Shown: positions 29,143 to 39,007 of the stretch, one piece after another
How positions within the stretch are numbered: position 1 is the stretch's first letter
Layout of the letters: every line of letters begins with the position of its first letter
DNA from: Acetobacteraceae bacterium
Lineage (GTDB): Bacteria > Pseudomonadota > Alphaproteobacteria > Acetobacterales > Acetobacteraceae
Assembly (NCBI GenBank): GCA_025055335.1
Contig: JANWXJ010000096.1
Location: 1 to 47,558, forward strand
Reading direction: 5' to 3'
Length of the DNA: 47,558 bases
Program-made: the position numbers and the translations under genes
The notes under the pieces: model-generated
The model's database searches: none
Told to the model about the DNA's origin: nothing
Seen by the model: only the letters and a program-made list of their open reading frames with translations

Positions 29143-30148
29143 GCGCCACCTGGCGGGCGGCTTCCTGCTCGAGGATGCGGCGCACGCGGCTCATGCCCAC
29201 ATCGTGCTGGTAGAGATACTCCTGCTCGCGGGCGCGAGGCGCCATGTCCTCGAGCACGACGCGGTCCTGCTCCAGCACCTGCCAGTGCAGGCCCTCGAGC
29301 CTGGTGCGGTAGAGGAAGCGCCACACGTGGCGCTGCCAGCCCTGCACCTTGCGGATGCGCCAGAAGAACACGCGGCAGGAGGTCTCCGTCACCGGGGTGA
29401 CGAAGCCGACGATGGTGAAGGGCCCGCCCGGGCCGAACTTCCTGCGGTAGGGGATGGACAGGCGGAGCCAGATGGCGCCCGAGTTGCCGAACTCCACCCA
29501 GTCGAAGTTCACGCCCATCTGGCCGGTCTTCTCGAACACGAGGCCGGTTTGCGTCTTGCGGGTGCGGAACTCGGCCTGCTTGTCGCCTTCCGCCATGGAG
29601 TGCGACTGCGCGTGCAGATAGGCCCCGTGCATCGGGTCCATCACGTTGTCCACCGCGTAGCGCCAGTTGCACTTCCAGTGCGCGGTGCAGAGCATCCGGC
29701 TGTAGGCGTCGGAGGTCATCTCCTCCGGCAGGTCGAGCGGCGGCGGCGGCTCGTCGGCGATCGGGAAGTAGAGGAAGATCGCGCCCTCTATCTCCTTCGC
29801 GGCATAGGCCGGGAGCGCCTTCTGCCCCTCGAGCGGGCAGCCCTGCACCGCCGGCACCGACGCCACGACGCCGTCGCCCCGCACCTCTATGCCGTGGTAC
29901 CAGCAGGCCACACGGTCGCCGAGGTTCCACCCGAGCGAGAGCCGCGCGCCGCGGTGGGGGCAGCGGTCCTCGATGGCGTGCACGGCGCCGTCGGCGTCGC
30001 GCCAGATGGCGATGTTGCGCGACAGGCGGGTGATGCCGACCGGCGTGCCCTGCACCGCCCAGGAGGGCAGCACCGGATACCACAGGCCGAGCAGCCCCTG
30101 GTTCAGGCGGGCTTCCGCCTCGGGGCTCAGGCGCTTGATCTCGTTCAT
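29135..30148 (-). CDS. Rieske non-haem iron oxygenase, alpha subunit
   Basis: A 337-residue oxygenase. The Rieske 2Fe-2S site is C63-P-H65 and C82-WY-H85. The mononuclear Fe(II) site is Asp167 (bridging), His174 and His179 in DPMHGAYLHAQSH, with a later aspartate near VLEQDRVVLE as the probable third ligand. The size matches the homomeric alpha-3 group (vanillate demethylase, phenoxybenzoate and similar oxygenases), and no beta-subunit gene is nearby. With the Rieske ferredoxin and FAD reductase it makes a complete three-component system. It hydroxylates or demethylates an aromatic acid; which one is unknown. AGGAGG precedes the ATG. Confidence 0.93.
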   Translation of the reverse strand: MNEIKRLSPEAEARLNQGLLGLWYPVLPSWAVQGTPVGITRLSRNIAIWRDADGAVHAIEDRCPHRGARLSLGWNLGDRVACWYHGIEVRGDGVVASVPAVQGCPLEGQKALPAYAAKEIEGAIFLYFPIADEPPPPLDLPEEMTSDAYSRMLCTAHWKCNWRYAVDNVMDPMHGAYLHAQSHSMAEGDKQAEFRTRKTQTGLVFEKTGQMGVNFDWVEFGNSGAIWLRLSIPYRRKFGPGGPFTIVGFVTPVTETSCRVFFWRIRKVQGWQRHVWRFLYRTRLEGLHWQVLEQDRVVLEDMAPRAREQEYLYQHDVGMSRVRRILEQEAARQVAHA

Positions 30149-30158
30149 CGCCTCCTCC

Positions 30159-30506
30159 TCACCAGCCGAGCCGGGCGATTTCCGCGGTGAAGCTTGCCTC
30201 CGTCCAGGGCTCGCCGGACGGGGCGCGGGAGCCGCGGGCGTTCAGCGCGGCGACGAGGTCGGGCAGCTCCTCCGCACCGGCCTCGAAGCAGGCGATGAGG
30301 CTGTCCGCCAGCGCGTTCTCGTATTCCGTCGGCGGTGCGGGGCGCGTCTGCCACACGAGGTTCACCACCTGGTCCGGGCGTTCGAGCGCGCCCTTGCCGG
30401 CGGCGGAGCCCGGCTCCGGGCGCCGCCAGGGCTTCAGCTGCGGGTTGTGGTCCGCCGCCCAGGCCGGGCTGTCCGAGTCATGCACGGACGAGGATGTTTC
30501 CGCCAT
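30159..30506 (-). CDS. Small recombinase-like helix-turn-helix protein
   Basis: A 115-residue protein. The C-terminal half (ENALADSLIACFEAGAEELP, DLVAALNARG, EPWTEASFTAEIARLG) looks like the short DNA-binding-type domain of serine recombinases, without any catalytic part. I recall such small proteins beside Rieske oxygenases, annotated as 'recombinase-like helix-turn-helix domain-containing'. The N-terminal half is low complexity but includes NPQLKPWRRP, a stretch also seen in these relatives. The ATG at 30506 lies in the end of the Rieske ferredoxin gene with AGGTGA six bases before it; a GTG at 30485 is an alternative. The role is unknown. Confidence 0.75.
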   Translation of the reverse strand: MAETSSSVHDSDSPAWAADHNPQLKPWRRPEPGSAAGKGALERPDQVVNLVWQTRPAPPTEYENALADSLIACFEAGAEELPDLVAALNARGSRAPSGEPWTEASFTAEIARLGW

Positions 30507-30798
30507 CGATCTTCACCTCGTAGGTCTTGAGGTCGCGCTGCCCGATCTCCCGCAGGCATTTTCCCGTCGGGATGTGGAAGAGCGCCTCGTGCAGCGGGCA
30601 TTCCACCGTCTCGCCGTCCACGAACCCCTCGGAGAGCAGGGCGAAGGCATGCGGGCAGACGTCCTCGATCGCGTGGACGGCGCCCGACACCCGGTACAGC
30701 CCGATCCGCTGGCCGCCGAGCGTGACGGAAAGGGGCTGGTCCTCCGTGAGCGCCTCGTCGCGGGCGACGACGTGCCATGTGCCTTCGGTGTCGGTCAT
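30478..30798 (-). CDS. Rieske 2Fe-2S ferredoxin (oxygenase electron carrier)
   Basis: A 106-residue soluble Rieske protein with cluster ligands C48-P-H50 and C67-PL-H70, the NirD/BphF-like type. It carries electrons from the FAD reductase at 27130-28329 to the oxygenase at 29135-30148. It is the first gene of the minus-strand catabolic operon and overlaps the small recombinase-like gene by 29 bp. The stretch DVCPHAFALLSEGFVDGE is typical of these ferredoxins. The upstream 127-bp gap carries an inverted repeat and probably the operon promoter. Confidence 0.92.
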   Translation of the reverse strand: MTDTEGTWHVVARDEALTEDQPLSVTLGGQRIGLYRVSGAVHAIEDVCPHAFALLSEGFVDGETVECPLHEALFHIPTGKCLREIGQRDLKTYEVKIDGGNILVRA

Positions 30799-30825
30799 GC
30801 AAGCTCCGCCCCGGGGACCCGGGTT

Positions 30826-30860
30826 GTTTCATGGATAAGACTTTGGTCCGTAGATGAAAC
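30826..30860. promoter_or_regulatory. Inverted repeat upstream of the Rieske operon; candidate IclR operator
   Basis: GTTTCAT (30826-30832) and ATGAAAC (30854-30860) form a perfect 7-bp inverted repeat separated by 21 bp. The centres are 28 bp apart, about 2.7 helical turns. The arms are AT-rich for this genome and lie 28-62 bp upstream of the Rieske ferredoxin ATG. The spacer holds the minus-strand hexamer TTATCC, a weak -10 candidate. The IclR-type protein in the operon is the most likely binder. The repeat is seen directly; its function is inferred. Confidence 0.45.
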
Positions 30861-30890
30861 GCTACTGCGGGCCAGGGGCGGCTGTCAACC

Positions 30891-30919
30891 GCGACAAGCC
30901 CCGCCCAGCACGCTATCCT
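30891..30919 (+). promoter_or_regulatory. Promoter for a probably leaderless DsbA-family transcript
   Basis: GCGACA (30891-30896, four of six bases of the -35 consensus) and TATCCT (30914-30919) are spaced by 17 bp. Transcription would begin at about 30925-30926, exactly at the GTG proposed as start codon of the DsbA-like gene. That would make a leaderless mRNA, and no ribosome-binding site is seen before the GTG. Supported by spacing only. Confidence 0.4.
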
Positions 30920-30925
30920 GTGGCA

Positions 30926-31591
30926 GTGAACCTTGTCGCCCCGCCCCGCCTCCGGCTGCAGGTCGAGATCGTGCTCGATCTCGTCTGCCCCTGGTGCTAC
31001 CTCGGCACGCGTCGGCTCACCCGCGCCCTGCGCGCCCGGCCGGACATCGCCGCCGAACTTTCCTGGCTCCCCTTCCTGCTCAACCCGGATCTTCCGGTCT
31101 CCGGCCTGCCGCGGCAGGAGTACCTCGTCCGCAAGTTCGGCGGCGAGGAGCGCGCGCGCCGCCTGCAGGCGACACTGGCCGATCTCGGCCGTGCCGAGGG
31201 CATCGGCTTCCGCTTCGACCTCATCCGCCGGATGCCGAACTCGCTCGACGCGCACCGCCTCGTGCGCTGGGCGGCGATGCACGGCATGGCGGGGGAGATG
31301 GTGGAGCGCCTCTTCACCGCCTTCTTCACCGAAGGCCAGGACATCGGCGATCCTTCGGTGCTGACGCTGCTCGCCGCCGAGATCGGGCTCGATCCGCTGC
31401 ACAGCCGCCGCTTCCTCGCCTCCGGCGCCGAGGCGGCGACGGTCCACGCCGAGAACCTGCGCGCCCACCGCATCGGCATCAGCGGCGTGCCCTGCTTCGT
31501 GCTGAACGGCCGCCACGCGATCGCCGGCGCCCAGGAGGCCGAGGTGCTCGACCGGATGTTCGACGTGGCGCTGGCCGACCAGGCGCCCTAG
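30926..31591 (+). CDS. DsbA-family oxidoreductase (FrnE-like)
   Basis: A protein of about 221 residues with a thioredoxin fold and a CPWC redox motif near residue 20 (LDLVCPWCYLG). It has the DsbA-type helical insert and a C-terminal cis-proline loop (GISGVPCFVLNGRHAIAGAQ). There is no signal peptide, so it works in the cytosol like the FrnE / polyketide-related group and is not a periplasmic disulfide donor. The GTG at 30926 is preferred because it puts the motif at the usual distance. An ATG at 30854 falls in the inverted repeat and would add an unlike leader. The gene converges with mfd. Confidence 0.85.
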   Translation: MNLVAPPRLRLQVEIVLDLVCPWCYLGTRRLTRALRARPDIAAELSWLPFLLNPDLPVSGLPRQEYLVRKFGGEERARRLQATLADLGRAEGIGFRFDLIRRMPNSLDAHRLVRWAAMHGMAGEMVERLFTAFFTEGQDIGDPSVLTLLAAEIGLDPLHSRRFLASGAEAATVHAENLRAHRIGISGVPCFVLNGRHAIAGAQEAEVLDRMFDVALADQAP

Positions 31592-31599
31592 CGCCCCCG

Positions 31600-35036
<3,437 letters not shown>

Positions 35037-35040
<4 letters not shown>

Positions 35041-35345
35041 GCCCGGCCGAGGCCCTGCCGCGCCCCCTCCGGCACGCCGCCGCCCGCCGCGCCGCATTCG
35101 TCGAGCATCCGCTCGAGCATCGGCGTCGCCGCCTCGGGCGGCACCGGCTTGCGGCGCATCAGCCAGTCCGTCAGGTCGGCGTCGCTGTGCGCCAGCACGG
35201 CCTCGAGCGCGTCGAGCTCCGACTCGTCCATCGCCGCGATCCGGCGGGAGACGAAGCCGCCGATCATCAGGTCGGCCTCCCTGGTGCCGCGGTGGGTGGC
35301 GCGGAACAGGATCCTGCGGGCGCGGGGGGAGAGGGGTTCGGTCAT
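35037..35345 (-). CDS. sdhE: Succinate dehydrogenase flavinylation factor SdhE
   Basis: A 102-residue DUF339/SdhE protein that helps attach FAD covalently to SdhA. It has the conserved motif H18-RGTREADLMIGGF, with the family R-G-x-x-E at residues 19-23, and the acidic region ESELDALEAVLAHSDADLTD followed by WLMRRKPVP. The start at 35345 follows AAGGA by eight bases; a longer frame from 35381 would run into the recG start. The gene leads the sdhE-mfd pair and diverges from recG across 34 bp. Confidence 0.95.
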
Positions 35346-35366
35346 GCGGCGTCCTTCGGGCGCTGG

Positions 35367-35374
35367 CATATAGA
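35367..35374. promoter_or_regulatory. Shared -10 region in the recG / sdhE divergent gap
   Basis: The 34-bp gap holds one AT-rich stretch, CATATAGA. On the plus strand TATAGA (35369-35374) stands five bases before the recG ATG, so recG would be leaderless. On the minus strand the overlapping hexamer TATATG (35372-35367) would start transcription near 35360, leaving about 15 bases that include the AAGGA site of sdhE. No convincing -35 is seen on either strand. One -10 element therefore may serve both directions. Confidence 0.4.
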
Positions 35375-35379
35375 CGGCC

Positions 35380-37482
35380 ATGGAGTCCGCGCCAGCCCGC
35401 GACGATCAGGCCGCCCATGCGCTGCTCGCGGCGCGGGAGTCGCTGCCCGGCGTGCCGGCGGCCGCCTGGGGGCGGATCGCGGCGCTGGTCGGCGGGCGCA
35501 GGCTTGCCGACCTCCTGCTGCATCTGCCGGAACGCTTCGAGTCCCGCCTGGCCGTGGCCCGCCCGGACCAGGCCGCCCCGGGGGCGCGAATCCGCATCCG
35601 CGCCTCGGCCGAGAGCCACCGCGCGGCCCGCGCGCGCTCGGGGCGCCCCTATGTCGAGGTGCGCGTCCGCGCCGGCGGGGCGCCCCTGCTGCTGCGCTTC
35701 ATGAACGGCCGCCTGCCCTGGCTGCTCAAGCTCCTGCCCCCCGGAGAGGAGCGGGTGCTGGCCGGCGAGCTTCGTACCGATGCCGAGGGCTTCCAGCTCA
35801 TCAACCCGGAGGTGGCGGCAAGCGAGTCCGATCTGCCGCTGACCGAGCCGGTCTGGCCGCTTTCCGCCGGCGTCACCCACCGGATGGTTGCCCGGGCGGT
35901 CCGCGCGGGGCTTTCCCTGCTGCCGCCCGTGCCGGAATGGCAGGATGCCGCGCTGCTGCGGCGGGAGGGCTGGCCCGGCTTCGCCGAGGCGCTGCGCGCC
36001 CTGCACGCCCCCGACACCCCGCCCGGCCCCGCGCCGCGCCGCCGCCTGGAATACGACGAACTCCTCGCCGGCCAGGTGGCGATCGCCCTGCTCCGCCGCC
36101 GCGTGCGCGGCGAGCCGGGGCGGAGCCTCACCGGCGACGGGCGGCTGCGCGCCGCCGCACTCGCCGCCTTCGGCAAGCCGCTGACACCCTGGCAGCAGGC
36201 GGCGGTGGCCGAGATCGACGCCGATCTTGCCGCCCCGCGCCGTATGCTGCGGCTGCTGCAGGGCGATGTGGGCTCGGGCAAGACGCTCGTAGCGCTTCTT
36301 GCCATGCTGCGCGCGGTGGAGGCCGGCGCCCAGGCGGCGCTGATGGCGCCGACGGAACTTCTCGCCCGCCAGCACCACCGCTCCATCGCCCCGCTCGCCG
36401 CCGCCGCCGGGGTTCCGGTCGTGCTGCTCACCGGCAGCCTCTCCACGGCCGAGCGGCGGCGCGCGCTGCGCGCGATCGCCGAGGGCTCGGCCAGGATCGC
36501 GATCGGCACCCATGCGCTGTTCCAGAAGGGGGTCGCGTTCCGAGACCTCGCGCTCGCCGTGGTGGACGAGCAGCACCGCTTCGGCGTGGCCGAGCGCCTC
36601 GCCCTGGCTTCCAAGGGCGCGCAGCCGGTGGATGTGCTGGCGATGACGGCAACCCCCATCCCCCGCACCCTGCTGCTCACGCAATGGGGCGAGGTGGCGG
36701 TGACTCGGCTGCTCGGCAAGCCGGCCGGGCGGCAGCGGATCGCGACCGGCATCGTGAGCCAGGAGCGCCTGCCCGAGGTGGTGGAGCGGCTTGCCGCCGC
36801 GCTCGCCCGCGGCGAGCGCGCCTACTGGGTGGTGCGCGCGATCCAGGGCGGAGAGCACGACGACTCGGTCGCCGCCGAGGACCGCTTCGCCGAGCTTTCC
36901 GCCCGTTTCCCGAGCCTTGTGGGGCTTGCCCACGGCGAGCAGGAGACGGCGGTGCGCGAGGCGGCGCTCGCCGATTTCGCCGCCGGGCGCACGCGGCTGC
37001 TCGTCGCCACCACCGTCGTCGAGGTCGGGGTGGATGTGCCGGAGGCGACGATCATGATCATCGAGCAGGCGGAGCGCTTCGGCCTCTCCGCGCTGCACCA
37101 GCTGCGCGGGCGGGTCGGGCGCGGGGCGGCGCGTTCCTCCTGCCTGCTCGTGCATTCGCCGGGGCTGTCGGAGTCCGGCAGGCGCCGCCTGCTCGTGCTG
37201 CGCGACACCGAGGACGGCTTCGAGATCGCCGAGCAGGACCTGATCCTGCGCGGCGGCGGCGATGCGCTCGGGGCGCGGCAGTCCGGCCGGATGGGCTTCC
37301 GGCTGGCCGATCCCGAAGCCGATCCGGCCGAGTTCTCCCGCCTTGTCGCCATCGCCCACCGGGATGCCGAGCTGCTGCTCGAGCGCGATCCCTCGCTCGC
37401 CTCGGCGCGCGGGCGGGCGATGCGGCTCTGCCTCGCCCTCTTCGGCCATGACGTTTCGATGGCGGTGCTGAACGCCGGCTGA
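35380..37482 (+). CDS. recG: ATP-dependent DNA helicase RecG
   Basis: A 700-residue RecG, which drives stalled replication forks and Holliday junctions into reversible branched forms. The N-terminal wedge/OB part spans residues 60-150. The helicase motifs are GDVGSGKT (295-302), LMAPTELLARQHHRSI, the DEQH box (396-399, VVDEQHRFG), and TATPIPRTLLLTQWG. The C-terminal helicase part has ATTVVEVGVDVPEAT and QLRGRVGRGAARSSC. Length and order match the family. It probably lacks a 5' leader (see the shared -10). Its motor is related to that of the nearby Mfd. Confidence 0.96.
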   Translation: MESAPARDDQAAHALLAARESLPGVPAAAWGRIAALVGGRRLADLLLHLPERFESRLAVARPDQAAPGARIRIRASAESHRAARARSGRPYVEVRVRAGGAPLLLRFMNGRLPWLLKLLPPGEERVLAGELRTDAEGFQLINPEVAASESDLPLTEPVWPLSAGVTHRMVARAVRAGLSLLPPVPEWQDAALLRREGWPGFAEALRALHAPDTPPGPAPRRRLEYDELLAGQVAIALLRRRVRGEPGRSLTGDGRLRAAALAAFGKPLTPWQQAAVAEIDADLAAPRRMLRLLQGDVGSGKTLVALLAMLRAVEAGAQAALMAPTELLARQHHRSIAPLAAAAGVPVVLLTGSLSTAERRRALRAIAEGSARIAIGTHALFQKGVAFRDLALAVVDEQHRFGVAERLALASKGAQPVDVLAMTATPIPRTLLLTQWGEVAVTRLLGKPAGRQRIATGIVSQERLPEVVERLAAALARGERAYWVVRAIQGGEHDDSVAAEDRFAELSARFPSLVGLAHGEQETAVREAALADFAAGRTRLLVATTVVEVGVDVPEATIMIIEQAERFGLSALHQLRGRVGRGAARSSCLLVHSPGLSESGRRRLLVLRDTEDGFEIAEQDLILRGGGDALGARQSGRMGFRLADPEADPAEFSRLVAIAHRDAELLLERDPSLASARGRAMRLCLALFGHDVSMAVLNAG

Positions 37483-37551
37483 GGTGGCGCGGGCCTTGCC
37501 AAGCCCGGGGCGGCGGGTAAACGAACGCGCTCCGGAAGCGGGAGGCCTGCC

Positions 37552-38277
37552 TTGACCGCGCTGATCGAGATCGAGCGGCTGTCCAAGCGATTCGGCGCCT
37601 TCGTGGCGGTGGACCAGGTGTCGTTCCAGGTGGCGAAGGGCGAGGTGCTCGGGTTCCTCGGGCCGAACGGCGCGGGGAAATCCACCACCATGCGGATGCT
37701 GGCCGGCTTCATGGCGCCCACCTCCGGCACCGCGCGGATCTGCGGCCACGACGTGCAGGATTCGCCCGTGCAGGCCAAGCGCAACCTCGGCTACCTGCCG
37801 GAAGGCGCCCCCACCTACCCCGAGATGACGGTCGAGGGCTTCCTCGCCTTCTGCGCCCGCGTGCGCGGCTATGACGGGCGGGCCCTCGCCCGACGCGTCG
37901 AGGGGGCGATCGCGCTCGCCCAGCTCGAAGGCGTTCGGCTGCAGCCGGTCGAGACGCTCTCCAAGGGCTTCAAGCGCCGCGTCGGGCTCGCCCAGGCGCT
38001 GCTGCACGACCCGCCGGTGCTGGTGCTGGACGAGCCGACCGACGGGCTCGACCCCAACCAGAAGCACGAGGTGCGCGAGCTGATCCGCCGCATGGCGCCG
38101 GAGAAGGCGATCGTGATCTCGACCCACATCCTCGAGGAGGTGAGCGCCATCTGCACCCGCGCGATCATCATCGCGCGCGGGCGGGTCGTCGCCGACGACA
38201 CCCCGGCCGGGCTCGCCGCCCGCGGCGCCAGCCTCGATGCCGTGTTCCGCGGCCTGACGCTCGGGGACGCCGCATGA
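37552..38277 (+). CDS. ABC transporter ATP-binding protein (GldA-like, ABC-2 type)
   Basis: A 241-residue ATPase with Walker A GPNGAGKST, the signature region TLSKGFKRRVGLAQALL, Walker B VLVLDEPTDGLDPNQ and the switch histidine in STHILEEVSAIC. The non-canonical signature (SKGFKRR) is typical of GldA-like and other ABC-2 ATPases. The start codon is TTG at 37552, preceded by GGGAGG at six bases. It is the first gene of a five-gene unit with permease, GldG-like, DUF4340 and Nudix genes. The 4-bp overlap with the permease supports a single complex. Confidence 0.93.
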   Translation: MTALIEIERLSKRFGAFVAVDQVSFQVAKGEVLGFLGPNGAGKSTTMRMLAGFMAPTSGTARICGHDVQDSPVQAKRNLGYLPEGAPTYPEMTVEGFLAFCARVRGYDGRALARRVEGAIALAQLEGVRLQPVETLSKGFKRRVGLAQALLHDPPVLVLDEPTDGLDPNQKHEVRELIRRMAPEKAIVISTHILEEVSAICTRAIIIARGRVVADDTPAGLAARGASLDAVFRGLTLGDAA

Positions 38278-39005
38278 GGGGCCTCCTCGCCGTGTTCCGC
38301 CGCGAGTTCGCGGCCTATTTCGCCACCCCCGTGGCGACGGTGTTCATCGTCATCTTCCTCGCCCTCTCCGGCACCCTCACCTTCACCCTCGGGCAGTTCT
38401 TCGCGCGCGGCAGCGCCGATCTCGCGCCGTTCTTCCAGTTCGTGCCCTGGCTGTTCCTGTTCCTCGTGCCCGCCATCACCATGCGGCTGTGGGCGGAGGA
38501 GCGGCGGCTCGGCACCATCGAGCTGCTGCTGACGCTGCCGCTCGCCCTGTGGCAGGCGGTGGCGGGCAAGTTCCTCGCCGCCTGGGCGTTCTGCGCCGTG
38601 GCGCTCGTCCTCACCTTCCCGCTCGTCGTCACCGTCAATGTGCTGGGCGAGCCGGACAACGGCGTGATCGCCACGGGCTATCTCGGCTGCCTGCTGGTGG
38701 CCGGGGCCTATCTCTCGGTCGGGGCGGCGATCTCGGCGCTGACGAAGAACCAGGTGATCGCCTTCGTGCTCGCGGTTGCCGTCTGCTTCGTGTTCGCCGC
38801 CAGCGGCAGCGGCATCGTGATCGAGTTCCTCTCGCGCAACCTGCCCTTCCTGTCGGAGACGGCGCGCGCGCTGTCGGTGACGGAACGTCTGAACGGCTTC
38901 TCCCGCGGCGTGGTGTCGCTCGCCGATCTCGTGTTCTTCGCCTCCTTCATCGCGGTGTGGCTGTTCGCCAACACGCTCGCCGTCGAGCACCGGAAGGCCG
39001 ACTGA
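38274..39005 (+). CDS. ABC-2 type permease (GldF-like)
   Basis: A 243-residue membrane protein with about six hydrophobic spans. It has the typical ABC-2 opening FRREFAAYFATPVATVFIVI, a WAEERRLGTIELLLTLPL loop after the second span, and LSVTERLNGFSRGVVSLADL near the last. GldF-like permeases pair with GldA ATPases in gliding bacteria, but the same set occurs in many non-gliding proteobacteria, where its role is uncertain. The ATG overlaps the ATPase stop by four bases. Confidence 0.92.
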   Translation: MRGLLAVFRREFAAYFATPVATVFIVIFLALSGTLTFTLGQFFARGSADLAPFFQFVPWLFLFLVPAITMRLWAEERRLGTIELLLTLPLALWQAVAGKFLAAWAFCAVALVLTFPLVVTVNVLGEPDNGVIATGYLGCLLVAGAYLSVGAAISALTKNQVIAFVLAVAVCFVFAASGSGIVIEFLSRNLPFLSETARALSVTERLNGFSRGVVSLADLVFFASFIAVWLFANTLAVEHRKAD

Positions 39006-39007
39006 CC

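Noticed and set aside
37486-37510. Weak GGGCCTT...AAGCCC stem after recG, considered as a terminator
   Set aside because: The stem has a bulge and no U-run, and such stems are common in this composition.
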